DNA of 64,000 bases from JAFLCL01 sp964502175 (GTDB lineage Bacteria > Myxococcota_A > Polyangia > Polyangiales > Sandaracinaceae). The notes under the pieces are model-generated. The model made no database searches, was not told the origin of the DNA, and saw nothing but the letters and a program-made list of their open reading frames with translations. The DNA is taken from the NCBI GenBank assembly GCA_964502175.1, contig CAZCVE010000027.1:52307-116306 (forward strand), in the 5' to 3' direction. This document shows, piece by piece, positions 8,901 through 16,511 of the stretch (within the stretch, counting starts at the first letter, position 1; every line of letters begins with the position of its first letter). The translations under genes and the position numbers were made by a program.

Positions 8901-11235
8901 AGCGGCCCTTCTGCGCGTAGATGCGCTCGAGGCCCTTGAGCGCGGCCACGAGGCGCGGCGACTCGAGGAGCGCGGCCTCGTACTGCGCGGCGGCGTCGTC
9001 GGCCTTGCCCAGGCGATCTTCGTAGACCTCGGCGAGGGCGCACAGCGTGTCGACGCGATCGGCGCCGCGCTGACCTTGCGCCTTCTTCTCGAGCAGCTTG
9101 ACGAGCGAGTCCCACTCCTTGCGCTCGCTGTAGATGAGCTCGAGGGCCTCGGTGGCCTTCGGGTGCGCGGCGTCGTCCGCGAGGACCTGCTCGTAGAGAT
9201 CGCTCGCGCGCTTTCCGTCGTTGAGGCGGCGGTGGAGGATCTCAGCGGCCTCGGCCTTGAAGTCGCGCGCCTTCGCGGGGCCCGAGGCCTCCGCGCGCTT
9301 GAGGAGGATCGCGGCGAGCTCGGGGTAGCTCTGCGCCTTGCGGTAGAGCGACACGGTTCCGTCGAGCGCGTCTTCGTTCGCGGGATCGAGCGAGACGGCC
9401 TGCGAGTAGCAGGGGAGGGCGAAGTCCGGACGGCCGAGCTCGTCCGCGTACCAGCGGCCCATGAGCGTGTACATCGCGACCTTGTCGGCGCGGCTCTCGG
9501 TCGCGGCGACGGCCTCGTTGAGCGCGCCGATCGCCTCGTTCCAGCGCGCGTTCTTGCCCTTCGAGAGCCGCTCGATCGCGGACACGGTCGTCGCGTTGCG
9601 CGGATCCTCCGAGAGCGCCTGCACGTACGCGACGTACGCGTTGTCTTCGTCCTCGAGCGCGGTCTCGTAGGTCTCGGCGATCTCGCGGAGCACCGCGGCG
9701 CGATCGTGCGGGGTCTTCTCCCGATCGACCTTCTCGAGCAGGAGCTCGACGAGGCCCTCGGAGTCGCCCGAGCGACGCTTGAGCTCCTCGAGGCCTGCGA
9801 GCGCGATGTCGTCTTCGCCATCGAGCTCGAGCAGCTTCTTGTAGATCGCCTCGGCGCCCGCTGTGTCGTTCGCGTCGCTCTCGAGCAGGCGGACGGCGCG
9901 GAACAGGAGCGCCTTCTTCGCGTCCTTGTCCTCGGCCTTGCCCGAGGCCTCGACGAGCGTGTCCGTCGCGAGCTTCCACTCCTCGGCGGGCACCGAGACG
10001 CGCTCGAGCGTCGCGGCGAGCTCTTCGTCTGCGGGCTTGTCGAGGAGGGCCTTCTTGGCCTTGTCGAACGCGGCCTGATCGAGCGCTTCCTTCTTGCGCG
10101 CCTCGGGCGGGATCGACGCGCGTCCCACCCCCTCGAGCGCCTCGCGCAGCGCAGCGACGGTGGCGTAGCGATCGCTCGGGCTCTTCGCGAGCGCGCGCAG
10201 CACGATCGCGTCGAGCTCCTTGCTCACCCAGCCGCGCGGCGCGACGGTGGAGGGCGCCTCCGCGTCGGTCGTGAGGTGACGCGCGAGCACGTCGATGGCC
10301 GACTCACCCGAGAACGGCTGCTTGCCGGTCAGCACCTCGTAGAGGAGCGTGCCCACGGCGTACACGTCGGCCGAGGGGACTGCCTTGCCGAGGCGCGCGT
10401 GCTCGGGCGCGATCGCCTTGGCCGAGCCGGCGACGGGGAACACGCCCGCCTGGCCCGCGCTCGACGGCGCACCGTTGCGCGCGACGAGTCGATCGGCGGC
10501 CGCGTCGACGAGCAGGCCCGTCGGCTCGCTCGGACCCTTGTCCGCCGCGCCGCCCTGCGGACGAACGACGAACACGTTCTCCATCTTCACGTTGCCGTGC
10601 GCGAGACCGCGCGCGTGCAGCGCCTCGAGGCCCGAGAGCACACCGCGCACGATCGGGCGCGCCTCGTTGAAGTGCATCGGTCCCGTGCGCGCGATGCGCG
10701 CGCCGAGGAGCTGTCCCTCGACGTAGCTCGAGAGCGCCCACGGACGACCGTCGGGCAGGAGGCCCGAGCCCAGCACCTTGCCGACGAGGCCCTTGTCGTC
10801 GAGCTGCGCGAGCGCGCGCTGCGCGACGAGCCAGCGGCGGCTCGCGCCCTTGTCGCGCGCGTGCACGAAGCGAACGACCTTGAGCGCCGCGCGCTCGCCG
10901 TTCTTCTCGGCGAGGTAGGTGATGCCGACGCCGCCTTCGCCGAGCTTCTTCGCGACCTTCCAGCCGTCGACGACGGTGCCGGTCGCGAGATCCTCGGTCG
11001 ACGCGGCCTCGTCCTTGAGGCCCTTCTTCGAGAACGCCATCGCGTCGAGGAGCGCGGCGGTCGCGCCTTCCTCGGCGAGCCGCTCGACGAGCGCACGCGC
11101 GAAGGTTCCTTTGCCACCCGCGCCGCCGACCTCTTCCGGTGAGAGACCCAGGAGGTTCGTGGACATCGCCTTGAGCTCGTCGAGCTCGAAGAGGCGCTCG
11201 AGCTCGCTCCGGAGGTGTTCGGTCGTAGCGTTCAT
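5914..11235 (-). CDS. Giant TPR protein with N-terminal pseudokinase domain
   Basis: 1773 residues, no signal peptide. Residues 1-75 form a small helical domain (ELERLFELDELKAM ... ALVERLAEEGATAALLDAM) that resembles effector-associated/death-like adaptor domains; this is pattern inference. Residues 90-375 form a Hanks-type kinase fold with a Gly loop (GEGGVG, 99-104), Lys119 in ALKVV and an APE segment near 276, but the catalytic loop reads HGNVKMEN (213-220), with Asn for the catalytic Asp, and the DFG position reads DAA (244-246). It is therefore probably a pseudokinase. The remaining roughly 1350 residues are TPR-like helical pairs (for example YEQALADD-type units every 34 residues), with a non-repeat C-terminal region after about 1450. 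A scaffolding or sensing role in the cytosol is likely. It is divergent from the ferredoxin gene. Confidence 0.8.
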   Translation of the reverse strand: MNATTEHLRSELERLFELDELKAMSTNLLGLSPEEVGGAGGKGTFARALVERLAEEGATAALLDAMAFSKKGLKDEAASTEDLATGTVVDGWKVAKKLGEGGVGITYLAEKNGERAALKVVRFVHARDKGASRRWLVAQRALAQLDDKGLVGKVLGSGLLPDGRPWALSSYVEGQLLGARIARTGPMHFNEARPIVRGVLSGLEALHARGLAHGNVKMENVFVVRPQGGAADKGPSEPTGLLVDAAADRLVARNGAPSSAGQAGVFPVAGSAKAIAPEHARLGKAVPSADVYAVGTLLYEVLTGKQPFSGESAIDVLARHLTTDAEAPSTVAPRGWVSKELDAIVLRALAKSPSDRYATVAALREALEGVGRASIPPEARKKEALDQAAFDKAKKALLDKPADEELAATLERVSVPAEEWKLATDTLVEASGKAEDKDAKKALLFRAVRLLESDANDTAGAEAIYKKLLELDGEDDIALAGLEELKRRSGDSEGLVELLLEKVDREKTPHDRAAVLREIAETYETALEDEDNAYVAYVQALSEDPRNATTVSAIERLSKGKNARWNEAIGALNEAVAATESRADKVAMYTLMGRWYADELGRPDFALPCYSQAVSLDPANEDALDGTVSLYRKAQSYPELAAILLKRAEASGPAKARDFKAEAAEILHRRLNDGKRASDLYEQVLADDAAHPKATEALELIYSERKEWDSLVKLLEKKAQGQRGADRVDTLCALAEVYEDRLGKADDAAAQYEAALLESPRLVAALKGLERIYAQKGRYDALLKNLEAQLETVATPRQRIGIWERMGGIQEEEFVDHKAAAASYEQIVAIEPGHDAANAALARVYRQLARFDDLANTLERHALASADEPRKINLLLQAARVLTVDVGAPERAGNMAERVLSVKPDHAEALELLARLKAKSGDKNAAVDAVRKLAESESDKAKKADFYVRAGRILEEADDKDGAIAQYKLALDANKDDTNAASALRAVYASRGDAHGAAELLAREIEVTEGASKKAQLLAELGRLRRDRLKDDVGAKEAYKKALELDTTCTPAARGLGDMAFDAGDFVEAAKLYEPLLARTSEMNSEDALATCIRCGDALRNAKQYDKAQRAYLNAKSLAPTDREVLERVAEVTFDSGAADEAAELYRDLLKQGGKDLTGTDRGRIVWRLGDALRRSEQLDEAKTYLEEAAQLLVGQPEALHSLKELHAAKGEWEKVVSTLKRRIDVAPDAERFDLLVEQGDVLLGKLHDKTRAGKSYVSALELRGDDRNLLSKLMAVYSETKDWGKLVEVILRIAELVSDKVQLAKYYNTAAAISHMELGRLDEAADYYEQALDLSSGLAKAFDGLVSALTQKQDWARLEKAYRDQLRRVETSATPKEQAHLWDSLGELLKHRLNRPTDAVEAFEKAQKLEPDNRRRSEQLAEIFAKEPKKFFAQAVRVHQQLLAANPYRIESYQALRKLYTEAKKPDESWCVCQALTMLKNAEPDEEGFFKKHRRRQPAAVKEVLTDDLWLKHVQHPDQDPLLTDIFTAIAPAVFAVRSQPLASFKLDPSQKRDAEKDAADMARTLWYASQATRISLPDLYYRDDDPGALGYVFSSPAAISLGKAGRSAAPSQVLAFLAGRHLAYFKGGMFLRYLVPTGSGLRAWLLAAIKTQVAQFPIPADLTTQVEEHTRAIQQHLSGPQKEVLRSHVNRLLASAPELDLKRWTAAVDLTADRVGFLLANDLEASTAIVKASPDEAAAVPQKDRLRELHLYGVSEPYLQLRHKLGIAIGD

Positions 11236-11421
11236 GATCTCTCGACGGAAGGGGGCCTAGGCCCAGGGGGGCGGGGATCCTACATGCCGGGCCTTCCGAG
11301 GCCAAGACTGCGATCCGTGCGCGCAGCCTCGTGGCCGAGGGCACGCCGGCCCGTCGCGGAACCGCTGCCTCGCGTCAGGACATTGCGCAGACCTGGAGGG
11401 CCTGACACAACCGCGCCCGCA

Positions 11422-11718
11422 ATGACGACCGTTCGATTTCTCCCGTCGGGCTTCGAGGCGCAGGTGAAGGTGGGCACGGCCCTCGTCGACACGTGCGACG
11501 AGCACCCCGAGGCCGAGGTCCCGTTCTCGTGCCGCTCGGCCAGCTGTGGCACGTGCCGCGTCCGCGTGAAGGAGGGCATGCAGCTCCTCTCGACCGCAGC
11601 GGACGACGAGCTCGACGTGCTCGGCGTGTTCGGCGACGGCAAGGACGTGCGCCTCTGCTGTCAGATCCAGGTCAAGGGCGAGGGGAAGATCGTCCTCGAG
11701 GTCGTCGAGCCGGAGTGA
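11422..11718 (+). CDS. Plant-type [2Fe-2S] ferredoxin
   Basis: A 98-residue electron carrier. The cluster ligands are visible: CRSASCGTC (C-x4-C-x2-C, about residues 37-45) and a later Cys in RLCCQ (about 80). The fold pattern is ferredoxin/adrenodoxin-like: a FLPSGFEAQVKVGTALVD start, ligand loop, then the C-terminal IVLEVVEPE strand. No reductase gene is adjacent, so its redox partner is unknown. No ribosome-binding site is seen before the ATG. It lies 186 bases from the divergent pseudokinase gene; that gap includes a GGGCCTAGGCCC palindrome (11253-11264). Confidence 0.88.
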   Translation: MTTVRFLPSGFEAQVKVGTALVDTCDEHPEAEVPFSCRSASCGTCRVRVKEGMQLLSTAADDELDVLGVFGDGKDVRLCCQIQVKGEGKIVLEVVEPE

Positions 11719-11803
11719 TCACTTCCTCCTCGCGGACCGCTCGTGGCAAGCGGGGCTGGGGCCCCGCGCGCAGCACGAGCAGTGCGAGTGGAGGGGGAGG
11801 GGG

Positions 11804-11839
11804 CCCCGACGACGTCGGGGGAGGGTCCCCACGACCCTC
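11804..11839 (-). repeat. Twin-hairpin 3' element, copy 1
   Basis: Read on the minus strand directly from the TPR gene's stop codon (the stop's GA forms the base of the first stem). Hairpin 1 has a 7-bp stem GAGGGTC/GACCCTC with a 5-base loop (11839-11821). It is abutted without spacing by hairpin 2, stem CCCCGAC/GTCGGGG with a 3-base loop (11820-11804). A C/T-rich stretch and a GGGGCCCC-containing segment follow to about 11753. The same two-hairpin layout follows the stop codons of cpaB and the gene at 63652, with different but matching stem bases. Confidence 0.75.
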
Positions 11840-12551
11840 AGGAAGAAGGCGCGGTCTTGGCCATGCGCAGGTACATCAGCGCGGCCTTGTGATCGGGCTC
11901 GATCTCGACGGCGTGCTCCCAGGCGCGGATCGCCGCGGGGCTGTCGCCCTTGGCGAGCATCGTGACGCCGAGCGCGACCCACGCGGGCACGTAGCGAGGA
12001 CGCGACGCCACGGCCTCTTCGAGCTCGAACTTCGACGCGTCGAGGTCGCCCGACTGGCGGTAGAGATTCGCCAGGCGCACGCGCAGATCCGCGAACGTCG
12101 GACAGAGCAGCACGGCCTTGCGCAGCTCGTGCTTGGCGTCTGCGATCATCCCCACGTCGATGTAGGCCTGCGCGACCTCCGCGTGGAGGTTCGCGATCTT
12201 TCCCTTCACGAAGGGATCGAGCTTGCCCGGTGACTCCGCGCCCTTGGCGAGCGCGGCCTGGTAGATCTTCTTCGCCTCGTCGTAGCGGCCGAGGTCGTTG
12301 TAGGTGACGGCGAGGTTGAGCGCGGCCTCGGTGTAGTTCGGGTTGATGGCGAGGGCCTCCTCGAACATCGCCTGCGCATCTTCGAGACGACCGGCGTCGT
12401 GGTGGATGACGCCCATCATGTTGTGCACGTCGGCGAAGCGGGCCTCGGGACGCTCCATCACCTGGCGGAGATAGGGCTCGGCCTTCTCGAGCTCACGCTT
12501 CTCGTAGTGCTCACGACCGAGCGCGAGGAGCTGCTTCGTCCGTTCGTCCAT
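11838..12551 (-). CDS. TPR-repeat protein
   Basis: 237 residues, soluble, made almost entirely of tetratricopeptide repeats: for example AEPYLRQVM, AQAMFEEALAINPNY, AKKIYQAALAKG, AKHELRKAVLLCPTF and AAIRAWEHAVEIEPDHKAA, with canonical spacing. It is expected to be a protein-interaction scaffold in the cytosol; no partner is obvious from the neighbours. The stop codon forms part of a conserved twin-hairpin element. The ATG at 12551 is the only good start; no strong ribosome-binding site is seen. Confidence 0.8.
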   Translation of the reverse strand: MDERTKQLLALGREHYEKRELEKAEPYLRQVMERPEARFADVHNMMGVIHHDAGRLEDAQAMFEEALAINPNYTEAALNLAVTYNDLGRYDEAKKIYQAALAKGAESPGKLDPFVKGKIANLHAEVAQAYIDVGMIADAKHELRKAVLLCPTFADLRVRLANLYRQSGDLDASKFELEEAVASRPRYVPAWVALGVTMLAKGDSPAAIRAWEHAVEIEPDHKAALMYLRMAKTAPSS

Positions 12552-12661
12552 GCGTTCGTCTCACTCCCGGGCACACGGCAGCGCACACGTCGCGCGGCCG
12601 GACATCGAGCATGCCCGACCCGCTCGCCTCGATCCAAGTGCCTTGCGGGACACGACGCCTG

Positions 12662-12689
12662 AACGGCCATTCACGACGGCCGTTTTCTT
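12662..12689 (+). terminator. Intrinsic terminator-like hairpin without an upstream gene on its strand
   Basis: A 7-bp stem AACGGCC/GGCCGTT with a 9-base loop is followed by TTTTCTT, the pattern of a rho-independent terminator on the plus strand. No plus-strand coding sequence lies between it and the TPR gene start at 12551, so it either ends a short non-coding transcript of about 110 bases or fewer, or acts as a barrier or attenuator before the gene at 12725. Confidence 0.5.
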
Positions 12690-12724
12690 CGAGCCCAGCC
12701 CACGTGTCCCGCACGATCCGTCGC

Positions 12725-13750
12725 ATGACCGCGCGCATCCGACTGGGCGATCTGCTCGTCTCCACGAACGCCGTCTCGGAGGCGCAGATCGCGGAGGCGC
12801 TGGCCAAACAGAAGGAAACGGGCCGACGTCTCGGCGAGACGCTCGTCGCGCTCGGCCACGTCACGGAGCTGCAGGTCGCGCAGACGCTGTCGCACCAGCT
12901 GAGCGTGCCGTGGGTGAACCTCCAGCGCGTCGACTTCTCGCGCGAGCTCTTGAACCTCGTGTCGGCCGACATCGCGGTGAGCTCGCGCGTGGTGCCGGTC
13001 TACGTGCGGCGCGTGAGGCAGCAGGGCGAGGTCTTGTTCGTCGCCACGGACGATCCCTTGAACGAAGCCGCGCTGCTCGCGGTGGCGGGACACGTGGGCA
13101 TGCCGGTGAAGGCGATGGTCGCGAGCGCGCTCGATCTGCGCCACGCGCTGCGCGTCTACTACGGCCGGATCGTCCCTGCGCCCGAGCCCTTCGCGCCGCC
13201 GCCGCCCGACCCGGAGGACGAGCTCGAGATCGAGGTCGACATCCCCGTGTCGGTCGTCCACTCGCTGCGCCCCGCCGTCCGCGCGGCGCTCGCGGAGGTC
13301 GCTCCCGAGCCCGAGCCGGCGCCGATCCCCGCGCTGCGCGTGAAGCCTCGCGCGAAAGAAGACGCGACTCCCGCCACCGGCACCGCGCGGAGCACGCCCA
13401 CTCCCGCGCCCGCGGCCGACGAGCCGCGCCCGCGCAAGAAGCGCAGCGCGCCCTCGCGGCCTCGCATGCTCACGCTGACGCTGCTCGACGGCACCACCGT
13501 GAAGCTGCCGGCGCCGACCCAGCCGACCGAAGAAGAGGCGACTCCGTCGCAGCAGCACCTCACCTCGCGTGATCTCGTGCGCGCGCTCTTGCTGCACGGC
13601 GAGGGCAAGGACGTCTCGGAGGTGCTGCCCGACGCGAAGTGGGAGACGCTGTTCGCGACGATCCTCTCGCTGCTCCTCAAGAAGGGCCTCGTGGCCGACT
13701 GGGAGTTCATCGAGGAGTGGAACGAGATGCGCGGCGCGAAGGGGGCTTGA
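12725..13750 (+). CDS. GspE/PilB N-terminal (MshEN) domain protein
   Basis: 341 residues. The first roughly 150 residues match the MshEN/T2SSE-N fold of type II secretion and type IV pilus ATPases: RLGDLLVSTNAVSEAQIAEAL, a RRLGETLVALGHVT segment, then VPWVNL and a VLFVATDDPLN segment. No ATPase domain follows. Instead there is a Pro/Ala/Glu/Arg-rich linker (about 155-270) and a C-terminal segment (DLVRALLLHGEGKDVSEVLP..LLLKKGLVADWEFIEEW) that looks like a small helical module. Such stand-alone MshEN proteins are common in myxobacteria and the domain can bind cyclic-di-GMP, but binding cannot be judged here. The last base of the stop codon is the first base of the next ATG (TGATG). Confidence 0.78.
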   Translation: MTARIRLGDLLVSTNAVSEAQIAEALAKQKETGRRLGETLVALGHVTELQVAQTLSHQLSVPWVNLQRVDFSRELLNLVSADIAVSSRVVPVYVRRVRQQGEVLFVATDDPLNEAALLAVAGHVGMPVKAMVASALDLRHALRVYYGRIVPAPEPFAPPPPDPEDELEIEVDIPVSVVHSLRPAVRAALAEVAPEPEPAPIPALRVKPRAKEDATPATGTARSTPTPAPAADEPRPRKKRSAPSRPRMLTLTLLDGTTVKLPAPTQPTEEEATPSQQHLTSRDLVRALLLHGEGKDVSEVLPDAKWETLFATILSLLLKKGLVADWEFIEEWNEMRGAKGA

Positions 13751-14706
13751 TGCGGCAGCGCCTGTTCGCGACGCGGCGGCTGCCGATCGACGCCAGCGAG
13801 GTGGTGGGCCCCGACGTGCTCGTGGCGTCGTTCGACGGAGACCGTTCGCCCACGACCGAAGAGCTCGTCGAGGGCGCGAGGGGATCACTCGCGCTCCTCA
13901 CCCAGGTCAGTGATCGCATCGACGCGGGCGTGCTCGATCGGCTGCCGGGGCTCCGCGCGATCGCGCAGATGGCCGTCGGCTTCGACAACGTGGACGTCGC
14001 GTCGTGTCGTTCGCGCGGGATCGTCGTCACGCACACGCCCGATGCGCTCACGGAGTCGACCGCCGAGCTGGCGTTCGGCTTGATCCTCGCGGTCGCGCGT
14101 CGCTTCCACGAGGGCGAGGCGCTCTTGCGTCAGGGCAGCTGGCGCGGCTTCTCGCCGACGCTCCTCCTCGGTCGCGAGCTCGCGGGCCGCACGCTCGGCA
14201 TCGTGGGCTACGGCCGCATCGGGCGCGCGCTGGGCGTGAGGGCGCGCGCGTTCGGCATGCGCGTGATCGCGTCGACGCGGCGAGATGCGCCGTTCTCTCC
14301 CGACGGCGTCGCGACGCACGTCCCGCTCGCGCGCCTCCTCGCCGAGAGCGACGTCGTGTCGCTGCACTGTCCTGCCACGCACAGCACCCGCCACCTCATC
14401 GGCGACACGGAGCTCGCCGCGATGCAGCCGGGCGCGATCCTCGTGAACACCTCGCGCGGCACCGTGGTGGACGAAGGCGCGCTCGTCCGCGCGCTCGAGC
14501 GTCGGCACCTCGCGGGCGCGGGCCTCGACGTGTTCGAGCGCGAGCCGACGGTGCACGCGGGCCTCCTCGCGCGCAGCGACGTCGTGCTCCTGCCGCACCT
14601 CGGCAGCGCGACGGTCGAAGCACGCGCGCGCATGGCCGTGTGCGCGCTCGAAGACGCGTGTCGCGTGATGCGTGGCGAGGCCCCGCGCCACCCCGTCCCC
14701 GAGTGA
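13750..14706 (+). CDS. D-isomer-specific 2-hydroxyacid dehydrogenase
   Basis: 318 residues, the normal size for glyoxylate/hydroxypyruvate reductase-type enzymes. The NAD(P) fold shows GIVGYGRIGRAL. The catalytic Arg is in NTSRGTVVDEGAL, the Glu in FEREPTVH and the His in LLPHLGSAT. NAD- versus NADP-dependence and the precise substrate are not determinable with confidence; the family includes glyoxylate reductase and phosphoglycerate dehydrogenase. The ATG overlaps the stop of the MshEN-domain gene by one base, so the two are co-translated, although no functional link is known. Confidence 0.88.
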   Translation: MRQRLFATRRLPIDASEVVGPDVLVASFDGDRSPTTEELVEGARGSLALLTQVSDRIDAGVLDRLPGLRAIAQMAVGFDNVDVASCRSRGIVVTHTPDALTESTAELAFGLILAVARRFHEGEALLRQGSWRGFSPTLLLGRELAGRTLGIVGYGRIGRALGVRARAFGMRVIASTRRDAPFSPDGVATHVPLARLLAESDVVSLHCPATHSTRHLIGDTELAAMQPGAILVNTSRGTVVDEGALVRALERRHLAGAGLDVFEREPTVHAGLLARSDVVLLPHLGSATVEARARMAVCALEDACRVMRGEAPRHPVPE

Positions 14707-14724
14707 CGACCCCGACGCTCTCGG

Positions 14725-14763
14725 GCGAGGATCAGCCGCGAGGATCAGCCGCGAGGATCAGCC
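14725..14763. repeat. Three 13-bp tandem repeats at the menA stop codon
   Basis: GCGAGGATCAGCC occurs three times in a row. On the minus strand each unit contains TGA. Because 13 is not a multiple of three, the three TGAs (14758-14760, 14745-14747, 14732-14734) fall in three different reading frames. The first is the menA stop. The array therefore blocks translation in every frame behind menA. Confidence 0.85.
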
Positions 14764-15708
14764 GCGAGACAGCGCGAGACCGATCGCGAACAGCACGCCG
14801 TGCACGAGCAGCAGCTTCGCGGTCGAGGCGAGCGTCGCGTTGAGCGGTGCGCCTTCTTCGCGGCGCACGCGTCCCACGAGCCCCGCCGCGAGCGGCGCGC
14901 TCACGAGCGGCAGCGCGATCCACGGGCTCGCGCTCCAGAGCGCGAGCGCGAGCGGCACCACATACGCGAGCGCGAGCAGCGCCACGTACTCGAGCTCACC
15001 GAAGCGGCGACCGTGGCGCACGACGAGCGTTCGTTTTCCTGCGACGACGTCCGTCTCGCGATCGCGCACGTTGTTCACGACGAGGATCGCCGTGGCGATC
15101 GCGCCCACGGGGATCGCCGCGAGCCAGCCGAGCAGCGGCAGCGCTCCGGTCTGCACGAGCACGGTGCCGAGCACCGCGACGAAGCCGAAGAACAGCATGA
15201 CGAAGACGTCGCCGAGGCCGTTGTAGCCGAGCGGGTAGGGGCCTCCGGTGTACGCGATGCCCGAGGCGATCGAGAGCACGCCGATCACCACGATCGGCCA
15301 GCCGCTCGTCCACACGAGGTAGCTGCCGAACAGCGTGGCGATCGCGAACGCGACGACCATCGCGATGCGCATCGCGCGCGCGCTCAAGAGGCCCGCGGCC
15401 ACCGCGCGCACGGGACCGAGGCGCGCGTCGGTGTCTGCGCCCTTCTCGGCGTCGAACACGTCGTTCGCGAAATTCGTCCCGATCTGGATCGCGCTCGCGC
15501 CGAGCAGCGCGGCGAGCGCGGTGTCCCACCTCACGCCGTCGGTCGCGTGCGCGACGGCCGTCCCGACGAGCACGGGGACGACCGCGGCGGTGAGCGTCGC
15601 GGGCCGCGCCGCGCGCAGCCACGTGAGCGCGAGGTTCGTCGGGGCGGGGTTCGTCGAGGCGGGGTTCGTCGAGGGCGTCGCGACGCTCGGGGTGGCGAGG
15701 GTGCTCAT
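14758..15708 (-). CDS. menA: 1,4-dihydroxy-2-naphthoate polyprenyltransferase
   Basis: A 316-residue polytopic membrane enzyme of the UbiA superfamily that joins a polyprenyl chain to DHNA in menaquinone synthesis. The first Asp-rich motif is NFANDVFDAEKGAD and the second NNVRDRETDVVAGKRTL, both as in MenA. About eight hydrophobic segments follow a short Thr/Pro/Ala-rich N-terminus. It is last in the operon: its ATG overlaps the menH stop (ATGA). The gene supplying the prenyl donor is at the head of the same operon. Confidence 0.92.
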   Translation of the reverse strand: MSTLATPSVATPSTNPASTNPAPTNLALTWLRAARPATLTAAVVPVLVGTAVAHATDGVRWDTALAALLGASAIQIGTNFANDVFDAEKGADTDARLGPVRAVAAGLLSARAMRIAMVVAFAIATLFGSYLVWTSGWPIVVIGVLSIASGIAYTGGPYPLGYNGLGDVFVMLFFGFVAVLGTVLVQTGALPLLGWLAAIPVGAIATAILVVNNVRDRETDVVAGKRTLVVRHGRRFGELEYVALLALAYVVPLALALWSASPWIALPLVSAPLAAGLVGRVRREEGAPLNATLASTAKLLLVHGVLFAIGLALSRG

Positions 15709-16511
15709 GTTCGATCCTCCACGATCGCGGCGAGCGCCGCTGGCTGCTCGAGCACCACGTCGTGGCCCGCGCTCGCGACGACGTGGACACGCACGTCTCC
15801 GAAGCGTCCGTGGTCCTCGGCGAAGCGACGCGCGAGCTCCACGAACTTCACGTCGTTCTCGCCCGCGACGAGGTCGACGCGCGCGGTGCGCTGCACGGCG
15901 TCGCGTCCGTAGCGAGGCATGCGCCCGAGCGAGAGCACCCGAAGCGCGTTCGCGACGCCCGACGGATCGTGCGCGAGACGTCGCTCGCGATGGACGGCGC
16001 GGCGAGCCTCGGGGAGGGCGCGCTGCGAAGCGAAGAGCGGCAGCGCCTCCCAGCGATCCACGAACGCCGGGAGGCCGCGCTCGAGGAGCGTGTCGGCGAG
16101 CGCGTCGTCCACGTCGCGACGTGCACCGGCCTCGTCGGACGCGCCGAGCCCATCGCGGCCCGACACGAGCACGAGGCGCGAGAACGTCCGCTTCACGCGC
16201 GCCGCGAGACCGAGCGAGACCCGCGCGCCGAGCGAGTAGCCCACGAGCGTGTCGACGCGCGCGCTGCGATCGACGAGCGCGGCGAGGCGCGTGATCTCGT
16301 CGTCGAAGCTCGCGACGCCCGCCTCGTCGATCGCACGACCGACGTCACCGTGACCGAGCAGCGTGAGCGCCTCGGTGCGCGCGCGCGGCGAGAGGTTGGC
16401 GCGCACGTCGTCCCAGCTCGAGGCGCTGCCGAGGAAGCCGTGCACGAACAGCAAGCTCGGCTCGCAGGTGCGCAGGCTCGGTGCGGGCGAGGGCAGCGTC
16501 ACGTGGTCCAT
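15705..16511 (-). CDS. menH: 2-succinyl-6-hydroxy-2,4-cyclohexadiene-1-carboxylate synthase (alpha/beta hydrolase)
   Basis: 268 residues. It has the alpha/beta-hydrolase core: oxyanion region FVHGFLGSASSWD near the N-terminus, nucleophile elbow GYSLGAR, and a C-terminal SAGHDV that supplies the catalytic His. Assignment to MenH (elimination of pyruvate from SEPHCHC) rests on these motifs plus its position between menD and menA. The start at 16511 lies inside the end of menD, overlapping it by 13 bases, and the stop overlaps the menA start as ATGA. Confidence 0.85.
   Translation of the reverse strand: MDHVTLPSPAPSLRTCEPSLLFVHGFLGSASSWDDVRANLSPRARTEALTLLGHGDVGRAIDEAGVASFDDEITRLAALVDRSARVDTLVGYSLGARVSLGLAARVKRTFSRLVLVSGRDGLGASDEAGARRDVDDALADTLLERGLPAFVDRWEALPLFASQRALPEARRAVHRERRLAHDPSGVANALRVLSLGRMPRYGRDAVQRTARVDLVAGENDVKFVELARRFAEDHGRFGDVRVHVVASAGHDVVLEQPAALAAIVEDRT

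Noticed and set aside
5941..11142. A 1733-codon open frame on the plus strand, antisense to the pseudokinase/TPR gene
   Set aside because: Its composition is extreme Arg/Glu/Leu/Val with no domain; it is the mirror frame of a long high-GC gene, where stops are rare. The minus-strand frame has clear kinase and TPR motifs.
11253..11264. GGGCCTAGGCCC palindrome between the pseudokinase and ferredoxin genes
   Set aside because: Only 12 bp in very GC-rich sequence and without a repeat elsewhere that I could see; may be chance.
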